Shown: piece after piece, positions 10,526 to 21,766 of the stretch | How positions within the stretch are numbered: the stretch's first letter is position 1 | How the letters are laid out: every line of letters begins with the position of its first letter | The notes under the pieces: model-generated | Told to the model about the DNA's origin: nothing | Databases searched by the model: none | What the model saw: the letters and a program-made list of their open reading frames with translations, nothing else | From: Ichthyophis bannanicus | Taxonomy: Eukaryota; Chordata; Amphibia; Gymnophiona; Ichthyophiidae | Length of the DNA stretch: 64,000 nucleotides | NCBI GenBank assembly: GCA_033557465.1 | Contig: CM066037.1 | Span: forward strand, 513,228,686 to 513,292,685 | Direction: 5' to 3' | Position numbers and translations under genes: made by a program

Positions 10526-12877
10526 AGCAGTGACTAAGCCTGGGTTACCTACATCTGCGTACAGCATGCAATTGGACAGCGATCTGTGTTGCCAGCTAAA
10601 CACAAGCCCACCCCAGTGCACAGGAGTATGTCACCCTTTAGGGTGTCACTGAATGCACATCATAAACCACCATTTCAGTGATGGCGAGTTCACATATAAC
10701 CCAAACACTGCACAGAGCTGAAAGGAAACGTCAAGCAGAACGACAAGAACCACAGACATCACATGTGCTGCAGTACAATAATGACATCCAGGACATGTGG
10801 CATCTACATAAATACACACACAAATTGGGTCTAGCTGGAGCTATGTACAGAGTGATGCAAATGTAACATCCAATCATGATCGTGTGCGACAGACAACGTG
10901 AAGATGTGTCCAGCAGATGCGCCTGAAATAGCACAACAGGTGAAATCTCATGATGATAGTGGACCAGCGGTTATAGGCAGAGCACACACACACGAGCCAA
11001 CCATGGAGAGATGAAATGCAGGAAGGTGTAGGAGTGCAGGATGGCTTGTAGCAGCATGCACATCAGGGCAGGATGACACAAGAGCTGGGAGTCAGAAGAT
11101 GGACAGAACCATGGGTCAAAACTCAGATGAGGGTACAATGTGCTTACATCACAAACCTGCCAACATCTGGCCGCCAAAGAAATGGAAACGACATCTGCAC
11201 GACAAGCAGACACAGCCAACAGAACAGAGATTAATCACACCGAGGACCACTCCCAAAAAACAAAAAGCAACCAAAGGTAGCACAGAACAACAACTTCCAC
11301 GTCATAGCAAAGGCTGCATTCACAAGCAGTCAAGCCACCCACACAGCACGCGTGCTGGTTGTAAGGACAGGCAAACCCACAGGAGAAAGCCTGAATAAAT
11401 GCACCTGGTGATCTGCTGTGTTCAGATCACATCACATTTTGTATATGGTACCAGGGACACATGCACACACACACAAGGATATGTTATGCAGTGGATACAG
11501 CATGCAAAAGGAACAGAACACATCACCCCAATCGTAAAGGACCCACACATACCCCTACTTGAAACACTGACTAAATGCAAAGCCAACCCACCCACCCACC
11601 AATCAAACACAGAAACACCAAATCACAACCCAACAGTAATGAAACGCACATGGAAGAACTACCAGACCAGACGCTTCCAAAGGCTTCAATGTACCTCTGA
11701 AATTTAACTAATGCCTGTAATGGACGTGACATCTAGCGTCCTAACTGTATGCCTCCTCTTTACGCAAAACCCTACCAAGCAGCCCCGGAAATAAGACAGG
11801 CCAAATATCTTCTAGAATATAGCTTGAAAAAAAGCATTACCAGGAATCCCCCAAACCCCTACACATAATCAACCCTAGACGAATCAGACACTGTTCACAA
11901 TCTGTCAATGTCCATAGCATGTCCTATGTGCCCTGTGGTCACCCTTAATGTAGCCTCCCTGGGGATGGCCCTGCCCTACCTGTAAACCCCCACCCCTTGT
12001 AATGTAATGCAGATATGACCCGCAGAAATGTTGCATCAACATACACCTACATAAATGAATAAAAACAAAAAAACAACCAGAGGAAAGTAAATAACCAACA
12101 AGGGCAGTGCTTGCTGTGTGCTTGAGCTGCCCAGCAATTGCGGACAGGATAGGAGCCAATTCAACATGAGAAAAGGTGCAGCACACACCTGCTCAACCTC
12201 AATATTACCACACCCCCAGGTGTAGTGCTGTGCAAACAACATTAAGAAAGAGACCCATGCAACAGCTAATATGTGCTGCCTTGTCAACACAGAGTGAACA
12301 CCTTGCTGTACACTGACGACAGACAAGGGTGTGTGTAGAGGTGATGAAGCAGCTGTAAAATAATGTTTCCGTTTCCAGATATTCCATAAAAAAATACGAT
12401 GTTGTGAGGCAAACTGCTAAGCACTGTGTGAACAAACATGCCCCCAACCATACACACAAACAACACACTGAGGGCAAGCCAAACATTACATTCCAAAGGG
12501 AGGGCCTGTATGGGGATGTGCCGCACTCAGTGATGTGCCAAATTGCAGACACATACACAGCTGTCATCAAACACCAATGTGAGCACAGGGGTCCATGGAA
12601 ATTACCATCAAATCCGTAGACAAACGTGTAAATGTGGTCCATGAGTGGAGGAGCAGTCTAGTGTTCACATAAATGTCTTGCACACAAGGCAAACACGCAC
12701 CATATCACAACAGCACACCATGCGCCCTGGGGCAAATCAGTGGAGGTACATGTGCAAGAAAAGCCAGGATTCCCATGGTCCCAAGGAGTCATGTGTGATG
12801 GAATGTTAAACATTGTAATGCATGTATGTCACAGAGATAAAGTACAGAAAGAGACACATGTCTGAACAATGAACATA
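10526..12877. other. A/C-rich stretch, no gene
   Basis: The plus strand is rich in A and C with many CA/ACA runs. Open frames up to 145 codons (for example 12205-12642 minus) show no recognisable domain and overlap each other in several frames, as expected from the base bias. It lies between the tRNA-like array and the proposed 3' end of the transposase. Confidence 0.5.
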
Positions 12878-12883
12878 TTTATT
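12878..12883 (-). terminator. poly(A) signal, candidate 3' end of transposase
   Basis: AATAAA on the minus strand, five bases after a stop codon of the candidate last exon. Its context (reverse complement of 'aacatatttatt') resembles that at 30112-30117 ('aacatgtttatt'), the signal after the second minus-strand gene. Confidence 0.4.
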
Positions 12884-12887
12884 TTTT

Positions 12888-12946
12888 CTAACACGTCTCA
12901 TACATACCATACACAGTGTAAACAGAATTGCAAGGTGTGTCCCACC
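12888..12946 (-). CDS. candidate last exon of the Harbinger transposase
   Basis: On the minus strand a good acceptor, with branch-like TGCTGAC and then a pyrimidine-rich tract ending TTTGCCAG, precedes 12946. In the phase required by the donor at 17299 it reads 19 codons (WDTPCNSVYTVYGMYETC) to TAG at 12890-12888, with AATAAA immediately after. No homology supports these residues and the intron would be 4.35 kb, so this is a guess from splice phase and signals. The alternative is that exon 2 simply reads on to TAA at 17235. Confidence 0.28.
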
Positions 12947-15900
12947 CTGGCAAATGATGGGAACACAGTCAGCAATGTCAAAATGCACATGCCATGCAAA
13001 GGTCAACTCAAGAGCAAAACATAATGGCACGAGAATAAATGTTCATCAGGTGCATGATATGCACTGTGTAGCAGGGCCACACAACACAGCAGATGCTGCA
13101 TGCCCACAATGTGTCACACACATATGCGTGCATGTAGACAACAGGTGTGGCAGAATGAGAAACCAAAACACATAACATGTCCCCCCAAACATAGCCCTCA
13201 TGCAACAGAGGAGGTCACCAAATTAAAAATACATATGCTGCCAATATGTTGTAATGTGACAAACACATCTGCAAGCGAATGTCATAACTCCCACATAATG
13301 GCAGATCACCACATCAGCAATGTGTCAATGTACACCCCAAATATTATCTCAAACTGACTGACTATATGCTAACAGGTAGCAGGGACACATGAACACAGAG
13401 TGAATACAAACCACAAAACAGGCAGAAATGTGTACACATAACACCATACAGGAGGCCCCCTTGCATTGTCTGTTGGTTACACAGTCGCTGGCCACATATA
13501 GCAGGTTACATGGAATGCAGATGTGTAGCACGAAAATGGTCACCCACAATAACACACCCCAAATACAATGTCCTAATGAGAGTGTGGTAAATGCAGGGGG
13601 TAACACAGGACTGTGCAGACGTGCAATGCAAGGCGTGGCCATACATGCAGAGTGTCATGTCTGAACATCAAACAAACACAATAATTAGCATGTGAATATG
13701 CAAAGAATGGCACATAATCTCACAGTGCAACACACCGAGGTCATAGCTCCACATGTTGTGGCTCACAAACAGAGTCACTCTGATGCACAGCCACCAGCCG
13801 GACACTAACATGGTACTGTGATGCCACACATGAATGTAAACCACATTGCCGCCTACACACATCAATCAAGGATGTTGGTGGGCATGACCGTGTGTTATTG
13901 GCAAAACATGTAGCATGTCCAGGTGTGTGGCAGGTGGACATAGACAATTGCAATGCTGAAACTGTTCCCCCCTGCAACAATCACGGCTGTATGCTACAGT
14001 TGAAATAAACAGATCAGGGTATCCTGAGTGCCATGTCACACACATGGGCCAAAACTCTGCAGTAAACAACTTGTGAGGAATGTCCAAACGACACAGATGA
14101 TGTCAGTCCCTGATGCGTAAACTGTACCAAAAGCAAAGGCTTCCTGACATCCAAAATATCACTTACAAAATTCCCAGGCAAACATGGGCGTGCATAGTAA
14201 AGTGTCACATGCCAATATGGCACAGTCCGAGGAGGTTCATCTGTGTCCCTGCAATCAGCAGGACTGTCAGCTACAGCATGGCACAAACTGTGTGCTGTAC
14301 ATGTCTGTCATGGTCAAACAAGCAGTCCAAGAGCAATAACGTCCAGCACAGGCCTGTGTTCCACTCACAGAAGTCAAACATCAAATAGGATATTTCCCAT
14401 TAAACAATAACATGGTGCACTGTCCCACAACAGCTGTTGGATGAGGAGACGAGATGCACTGGAGGAAATGTGTCCATAATGTCCACTGCCCTGTGCAAAG
14501 AAAGGATAGGTGTGGCCAATGTTAGTAACCCTGCAACAACACCACAAATTGCCACAATGCACACTGCACTAATTAAAGATTGAAGTGATGGAAATGCAAA
14601 CATGACAGGATATGCACATCAAATAAAACACAGATGTGAAAGGAACACTACATGTTGCTGCAGACACGGGTGTCACATGGAGATGGTTATGTTAAATACC
14701 ATGTCACACAGGCATCTCACAGCTACACACTATATGCATCCCATTTTGTGTACAGAGATGCAACATTACATGTCCATGAGATCAAATGATACCCCACAAA
14801 AGGTACAGCCAGATGTAATAACAATAAAACAAAGGTGGAATCTAACCTATGTGTCCATCATGTGTCCCTCATCAATCCCATCAACTGCTGCATATGTACA
14901 CCAGGTCACAGCGAACGGAGACGATATCAGGTCAACCAGTAGAACCAACATGTAAAGTCACACATCAGGGATCTTCACATCATGCCTATGTCAGAGAGAA
15001 AAAAATGTTGCTCAACACCAGTCCCACATAACACAGGACACAACTCTGCTCACCAGAAATGTGGGTGATGATGAATAGGTGAACAGCACTACTGTAGAGG
15101 TAACAAACCCCACAATGCCCCCCAGGTGCCCGCACCCATCAAAGCATATGACAATGTATCATGCATGTACAATGCAGCACCACATAAGCAAACCAATAAA
15201 CAGCCACCAGCACAATATGCGTAGTACAATGTGACAGCTGAAATACGTGGCCTGTCTGTGCCCAAGTGCTAATTTGTGCACATAACGGTCGAGTGACATG
15301 CAAGGACACCCTGATGATGGCCTATTTAACTAAAATGGTGGAGGCAGCAGGTGTTGCTTCCGCAAAGCTAGCCCATCAAGGCCCACATGTGGATCTGTGG
15401 AAAATCTACCAGAAAACCCATTACAGGAAAAATACTGGTCACAACCGCACGTGGAGATGTGTGACAACAGGCAAATATGGGTAAGACCGGCACACAGAAT
15501 ATACGTGAACAACACCAGCTGCCAAATATGATACATAACAGGCTAGATGTTGTGCACCTGACATCACACACATACAATGTATCGGTAGTTCTACATACCC
15601 TGGACCCCAGCATTTCTGCTGATGTTCTGCCATGTGCTAATGACACACACCGACAGCACTGTCATCACGTATGTCCTGTGTAGTGGAAAGAAGAAACAAC
15701 CTTGTCAGGTTCCAGCGCTGAACGCCACACTGCAACGTACTGTCCCCAGCTGTAATACACCAAAACATGAACCAACAACGGACTGTGCACCCTCACACTG
15801 CACAGATCTTGTACATGGGAGAGGCATCATGTACATGTGTGATGCAAATACCAAGGCCCCCCACATCCATCATATGCCTCCCCACCCTCCTGCTGTGCCA

Positions 15901-17299
15901 CACACATGCCAAAACAGGTGGATGGACACACCATGTTGGTGACGCATCCCAAGGTTCACACTATATGTCTGTGCCTCCCATGTTCAGACCAACACCCCCT
16001 CTCTGTGTGCAGTACCCTCCAATTTTGTTTTGAAGCACAGTGTAAGTACCTGTGTCACCTGGAAATATGCCTCAATACCACCTGTATACACTGTGTAGAT
16101 GCATATTATGCATTGTACATCTCCCCCAGCAAAGAATAATGACAGTTGTGTGTTTATCATGTGATTAAATACATGGCAAGGTCAGCACCATGCCTCTCCA
16201 CAATAACCACCATGTCTGCATGTCACCTTACCGTGATTGTTGCATGTTAACCCATTGTGTAACTGTGAGAAAGTTCAACCAAGGATAGGTTTGATGTCTC
16301 AATGCCCCAAATAACCCCCACATAGGTCTGTGTGTGTATGTGCATATAACATCCCTTGATAGTGTCCTCAAGGTATCTGTGTGTCTGTACCGTGCTATCC
16401 TGCCATACACACAGCACGTCCCACACGCATGAGGCAGATGTAGAGATACTATCAAATACATATGCCACCACTAAAATGGAAGACCCCAAAAAATCGGAAG
16501 GGCCAACACATCTAGCGTCACATTTGCCTAATGAAATACACCCATTCAGCATCTAACCCACTGCACATCTGTATGTGTGTACATGTAATATACTGCTATG
16601 CATGACTCCACCACAAATGGACTGTAGCAATCATATGCCCCCCTGGCTGCCCACTGCACATGTCCACATAATTCACCATATCCATGCCTGTGACACCTGA
16701 TGAGGCATACCTTACCACACACTGCGCTGCTGCTGCAGCAATACACGTGACACCTTGTCAGAAACACCATAGGAACGTTATCAGGTGCATGTGTACTGTG
16801 ATATGTCTGACATATTGCATTGAAAATATCCAACATACAAACATAGCAAGCTGACAGGAGCAGAACACACACACACACAAACACCCACAGATTGCAGTAC
16901 ACAAACAAAGGTCCCGCATGAAAGCTCACCACAAACATGGACACCTCTATCACACCAAACCCCTAACCATCTGCCTGACCCAGGGCTCCTCACACACACA
17001 ATAACACCAAATAACTGTGTCTGGGCAGCAGTTGCTAGCACAAAAAACCACTAAATGGTACTGTGACCCCCAAAAGCTCTGAAAGGTGTAGCAACACCCT
17101 CTGACCCAAAACACCAACAGCTGCTACTGTGCTCTGTCCACATTGTCCATCACACACCTCTGACGACATGTTATGATGGATGTTTAAGAAAAGGACAATG
17201 CAGTGTTGCATCTGAATGGTAAATGGTCCAAACATCACCCTTTGTAAACCTCACACGCATACAACAGCACATATATGTGGGTAGATGTGCAATACATAC
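12947..17299 (-). other. possible transposase intron 2, A/C-rich
   Basis: No domain-bearing frame. The plus strand keeps the A/C bias of the neighbouring region, with (AC)n runs near 16870-16882. Many short frames occur on both strands with no family resemblance. Confidence 0.4.
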
Positions 17300-17668
17300 C
17301 AGTGAATCTGTCTGCAATCAATCGACGCCTGACCGTTGTGCCTGCCTGTGTGTCACCATAGGCACGTACAGGGGGGCACGGTGGATCCTCCTCCACATCC
17401 TCATTAATCTCTGCAGGGATACCATGCCTGAGAGCAATGTTGTGCAGTATGCAACAAGCTACGATAATCTCTGCAACAGTCATTGGCGAATATTGTAAGG
17501 CCCCACCTGATCTATCCAGACACCTGAAGCGACTTTTCAAAACGCCAAAGGTGCGTTCTATGACTGAGCGGCTGGATGCGTGGGCCTCATTGTACCTCCG
17601 CTCTGCACGTGTCCGTGGTTGACGCACAGGTGTCAGGAGCCAGGGCCGACACCCATACCCTGCATCTC
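17300..17668 (-). CDS. Harbinger transposase, exon 2 (catalytic Glu)
   Basis: The acceptor TTCTCTGCAG ends at 17669, and the phase-1 join to exon 1 restores the glycine in LLGDAGYGCRPWLLTPV, a block typical of HARBI1-like proteins. Then come RAERRYNEAHASSRSVIERT, with catalytic Glu at about residue 312, FGVLKSRFRCLDR, and the C-terminal VACCILHNIALRHG motif (about residues 355-368). An acidic linker and RRRLIADRF close the protein. A donor ACTG|GTATGT ends the exon at 17300; unspliced, the frame would continue 21 more codons to TAA at 17235. There are no frameshifts or stops. Decay of the same region is seen in the copy at 54.9 kb. Confidence 0.9.
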
Positions 17669-19085
17669 CTGCAGAGAAGAATGTTGCATGTGAATGACTG
17701 AGCGCATGACACCATAAATTCACAGATGTATAGACGAGAGACATAACCCACAACACATCAGGACAGACATATTTTACATCACAATTATCCACCAGACCTA
17801 ACAACTATTCTGATAGAAATACAACAAATGCCCTGTCAGGTCTGTAGAGACATGTCAGAGAACAACACAATCCCACCTTGTCCCCCCAAAAGAGTCCTAT
17901 GTTGAGCACACGTCCCATGTTATGTGGCTCATGTTCTCATCACCGACACCATCACCACCAATGGTAGAGTACGCGATAAAAACACACATGACACATACAA
18001 ACAATATATGTTTGCAAAGTAAAGAACACAATAATGTTTGCTGGGCCAATGTAGGCGCACACACACAACATGTTTGACTGTGATGTCAGCCAGGATGAAC
18101 ACAATATCACCATGACACCCCATGTCCTCAAAGGTCTCCATATCTACATATAGCAGTATAACGTCAAATGCTGTTGACCGCTGTCAACAAACCATCTCAG
18201 TAGACACCATGTCTACTGTACCCTCACCGTTCCATCCTTGTTAAGTTGTGCTCCACAGAATATGACATTGTAGGCCACATGATTTGTAAAACATCACAGC
18301 TACTGAGTATGACAACGTTCCTGTGTATGTCCCACCAATACCCCTACGTCTGGCCAAAAACATAGGCCCACGTCTTTGCAGTCAACTCTCCCAAATGATG
18401 AGTCACATCAGGAGAATCACGGACAATGACGCCTCAGCACTGCACATGTGCAGTGCGCAAAGGTAATGCTAACCCCAGCCCGGCCCCACCCCTGTAATGG
18501 CAGAGGACAAAAGCATTTGCACAGCTATGCAAAAAAGTACACCCAATAGCAAAGGCAAGCAACATGCATCATATGTTGTCAACCCCCCCCCCCCTGTCCA
18601 GCAAACAACAGCTGACAGACCCATGAATGATTGAGTGTGTGGCCCTCACACGCACATGACACGCATTAGGAGCATGGATTGTAAATAACACACGTCTGAC
18701 ATGACCTAACACAGATACAATCTAAACCCATGCATACACAGGTGGGTGGAAATGCCCCCCCCCATCCCTGTGTGCAGAAGGTATACAGACACAAGTGCCA
18801 ATACACACCCGACACACACATCTGAACAGTTGCATATGTTCCGTAACACCACCAGCATCTCCACATCACATATGGCTGTGAAACGGACGTGACATGGCTA
18901 ATCATGTCCCCTGTTAAACAACGTCTACAGTCCTGTAATTATGTAAAGTCACAACAGTTGTCGGTTTGCTGAATGGGAGTTCATGTTGCTATAGCACAGT
19001 GGGCAATATCTGCAACACATGGGTAATGTTACGTAAACACATACATATATGACTAATCTTCGAAGATATATATGGAGATACTCAC
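17669..19085 (-). other. transposase intron 1
   Basis: A 1417-base intron between donor GGTGAGT (19086/19085) and acceptor CTGCAG (17669), A/C-rich on the plus strand, with a 10-base C run at about 18586-18595. No other gene seen. Confidence 0.8.
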
Positions 19086-19908
19086 CCAGCAATATACAGT
19101 CACCGTAATGTCCATCCTCAAATTCCCTAAATAGTGCTGAGCGATGCAGGATATAGGAGTCATGGGTGGACCCTGGAAACCTTGGGACCACATTCAGAAT
19201 ATGCAGATTAGCATCACATACAACCTGAACATTCAGGGAATGGTAGTGTTTGCGGTTGCGGAACACCACCTCCCTGTCTCTGGGCGGGACCAGGGCAACA
19301 TGTGTGCAATCAATAGCTCCCATCACATGTGGTATCCCGGCTAACGCCTCAAAGGCCTGGTCCAGGGTCTCCCAATGTTGCCTACTGTGGGGAAGGGCTA
19401 TGTACTTCCCCACCCGGCTGACCATAGCACGCAGTACTTGGTGGAGACAGCGTGAGAAGGTGGGGCGGCTCATGCCACCCACTGCGGCCACAGATGACTG
19501 GAAACAGCCAGAGGCAAAGAAATGTAAGGCAGCAAGGAGCTTGACTACACCTGGTATGGCATGGGACCGGCTAGTCAGGGGCTCAAGGTCAGGTCTCAGA
19601 TCCTCATACAGCCCCCTAATAGCCCTTGTGCTCAGTCGGTACAGGGAGATGACCTGGTCCTCACGCATGCCCTGGAGCTGGGCCCTGGGCCTATAGAGCC
19701 GCAGCTGCCGAGCCTGCACCTCAGTACGCCGTCTGTGCCGTCGCCGCACAGCACCTCTCTGGCCAGCCGCCGCAGCAGCAGGTCTGAGTTGCTGCGGGTC
19801 TACACCCATGCCCTGTGCCACAGCCCCATGGACATCATCTCCCCTGTCCAGCAACCGTAGCATCTGCCCACGTCTTTGGGCACATGCAACAACTATTATG
19901 TCCTCCAT
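19086..19908 (-). CDS. Harbinger (HARBI1-like) transposase, exon 1
   Basis: Encodes the N-terminal 274 residues of a PIF/Harbinger DDE transposase, the nuclease that cuts and joins the element ends. The start chosen is the ATG at 19908 (MEDIIVVACAQRR); the open frame runs further up to 20010 but that part is Cys/Val low-complexity translated from a CA repeat. Residues 40-80 are Arg/Ala-rich. DQVISLYRLSTRAIRGLYED (84-103) and a helix-turn-helix-like segment GGMSRPTFSRCLHQVLRAM (144-162) lead to the nuclease fold: GAIDCTHVAL with catalytic D200 and FPGSTHDSYILHRS with catalytic D250. The frame is fully open. Exon 1 ends in GCTGG|GTGAGT at 19086. It runs divergently from the Myb-like gene. With exon 2 the protein is about 400 residues, slightly longer than human HARBI1. 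Confidence 0.93.
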
Positions 19909-20129
19909 GTAAAGCCCTCTGTGACTACACAAGCACAAACACACAGACAAACACAGACACACAGACACACACACTTGCCCAAACACTGCACAAATGGCAA
20001 ACCACCACAAACATCAAAGACAACAGACAACTCCCACAATATGGCTCACTACAGTTGCTCCCAGATTCTCCAAACAAACACACGCCGCGCCTACCAAAAC
20101 ACCCTCAATGTTGCTGACTGAGCACCCTC

Positions 20130-20137
20130 TTTTTATA
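20130..20137 (-). promoter_or_regulatory. TATA box for the transposase
   Basis: TATAAAAA on the minus strand, about 220 bases before the chosen start codon and just inside the CpG-dense divergent region. Confidence 0.55.
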
Positions 20138-20394
20138 CAGTGTACTGTTATTTTCCGTTTTTCGGTACCGCGCCGCGTGTGCGCAGTGCGCATGTGCAGG
20201 AGGTCACGCATTGCCGCCTGTCTGTGCGTGCCGCGCATGTGCAAGCATTGTCACGTGTGCGTGTGTATGACTGCGACGCGCATGTGCCAATTGGGGCGCA
20301 TGTGCGTTTGGGTGTGCGCGGAGCCCATGTGAACCCCGTTACGCATGGGCGTATGCGTTTCACCAAAGTCATGATGCAAACACAAACGGTCATG

Positions 20395-20645
20395 CGCTAA
20401 GAGTGGCGCTTGCGTGTCACGCAAGCACCTTAAAAGGCCAGCGCATGAGCATGCGCAATTCAACACAGGCGCGTCGCACAAGCAGCGCCGTCGCCGACGT
20501 CCTGCTGCAAACAAACGCCCACGCGTTAAGAGTTGCGCCTGTGCATAACGCACACAACCATAGAGCGAGACGCATGAGCATGCACAATTAAACACAGGCG
20601 CGTCGCACAAGCATTGACGTCACACAGTGGCGCATGCGCAACGTA
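20395..20645 (+). repeat. ~129-bp tandem duplication in the promoter
   Basis: CGCTAAGAGTGGCGC at 20395 recurs as CGTTAAGAGTTGCGC at 20524; 'cgcatgagcatgcgcaatt' (about 20443) and 'cacaggcgcgtcgcacaagca' (about 20464) recur about 129 bases later. The two copies differ mainly at CpG sites. Confidence 0.8.
20615..20622. promoter_or_regulatory. consensus CRE (TGACGTCA)
   Basis: A perfect palindromic cAMP response element, the binding site of CREB/ATF factors, in the second promoter repeat. The first repeat has only GACGTC at the matching place. One 8-mer can occur by chance, but its position in the promoter makes it plausible. Confidence 0.5.
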
Positions 20646-21019
20646 TGCACCATCCACAAAACTACAAATGCACCCAAACGGAAGCAAAATGTTGAGGGTT
20701 GGTTGAGGAGTCAGAGCGAGTGTATACAGAGTTGATGTACGTGAGAGGTGGTGTAGTGAGAGGTGGGTCAGTGTCATTTGGGTAGCCACATTTTCCCGTG
20801 TTGTTTGATAAGTACCCATATCTGTAGTCTGTCATTGTGTGTGTTACCTTGTCTGTGTATTGTGTTAGTGACTGTTCTGTTCCTGTGCTGTGTGCCTTGT
20901 GGTGGGGTCGTGGTTGCGGTGTCTGTCCCGTGCCTGTTGTGGGAGGGGCGGAGGGGGTGAGGTGCAGTGGGGAGGCGAGTGGTGAGGTGAGTGGGGAGCA
21001 GAGAGGAGGGAGGAGGCCG

Positions 21020-21766
21020 ATGGAGAGACAGACCCGAAGCCAGCGGGGGAGGGGGAGTGACAGGGAGACACACAGGGGTACAGAGAGAGATAGGGAGCCA
21101 GGGACAGAGACAGAGAGGGATAGAGAGAGGGATAGGGATAGGCAGGGAGGGACACAGACAGAGAGGGACAGAGAGAGGGGGAGAGGGAGGCTGAGGGTGG
21201 GGGAGGCTGAGCCTGGTGTTTTTGCGGGTGAGGTGGTGCCGCCAGTACCACTAGAGGCAGGGCCTGCGGGGACTGAGGGACCTGTGGAGGTGGGGGCAGT
21301 GCCAGGGCCATCAGTACCTGCACAGCCTGCTCCCAGCAGGCACACAGGGAAGAGGAAGCGTGTCCCTGTGTCTGAGGCTCTCAGGAGGAGGGCAATAAAA
21401 TTCACAGACGCTGAGAACCACAACCTCCTCTCCATGGTCCTTGAAAATTACGAGGTTCTGTTTGGCCGACAGAGCACAAGGACAGGCACAGCAGGGCGTA
21501 AGGCGGTGTGGGAGGAGGTCCAGCGAGGGGTCGCAGAGGCAGGGGCCCCCCACGGGACATAGATAGCCTGAAGAAAAGATATTCCGACATCAAAAGAGGT
21601 GTACGGCAGCACCTCTGTGCCGAAACACAACATGCTAGGGGTACAGGAGGAGGGGGCCCCCTGCTAGCCATGCTGACGCCCCTCGAGCAACAGCTGGCCG
21701 AACGCCTCGGTCCGGTCTACACCTATGGTCTGCCTGCGCTGCTGGATACTGCAGATCCACATGCAG
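21020..21766 (+). pseudogene. Myb/SANT-like Harbinger partner, exon 1 (frameshifted)
   Basis: From the ATG at 21020 (MERQTRSQRGRG) the frame first codes a low-complexity Arg/Glu/Asp/Thr region (about 21020-21200). After a Gly/Pro/Val linker comes the Myb/SANT-like domain: KRKRVPVSEALRRRAIKFTD, AENHNLLSMVLENYEVLFG, and AVWEEVQRGVAEAG. A one-base loss in the run GGGGCCCCCC at about 21542-21551 then shifts frame; the domain continues in the other frame as PPRDIDSLKKRYSDIKRGVR and LEQQLAERLGPVYTYGLPAL. The exon ends CATGCAG|GTAAGT at 21766. In Harbingers this protein binds the element ends and helps the transposase enter the nucleus. The break sits in a homopolymer, so an assembly error is possible. 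Confidence 0.82.

Larger units (their letters stand above)
20138..20645. promoter_or_regulatory. CpG-dense divergent promoter region
   Basis: Between the minus-strand transposase and the plus-strand Myb-like gene lie about 500 bases packed with CG, GCGC and GCATGCGC-type words, in sharp contrast to the CpG-poor TG/CA-rich DNA on both sides. It includes a TATA box at the left edge, a direct duplication and a consensus CRE. By position and composition it is the shared promoter; no transcription evidence is available here. Confidence 0.65.

Noticed and set aside
12205..12642. 145-codon minus-strand frame and similar frames in 10.5-17 kb
   Set aside because: No domain, many overlapping frames, explained by A/C bias of the plus strand.
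19144..19860. Plus-strand frames over the transposase
   Set aside because: Antisense shadows of exon 1, which has clear domain matches on the minus strand.
19909..20010. Upstream start of the transposase
   Set aside because: The added 34 residues translate a CA repeat; MEDIIV at 19908 is a better start.
20837..21019. Upstream start of the first Myb-like protein
   Set aside because: The extra 61 residues are Cys/Val-rich with no family resemblance; ATG 21020 is followed by the usual charged N-terminus.
20662..21671. Minus-strand Ser/Pro/Leu-rich frame of 257 codons and others
   Set aside because: Antisense of the Arg/Glu repeat and SANT-like domain of the plus-strand gene.
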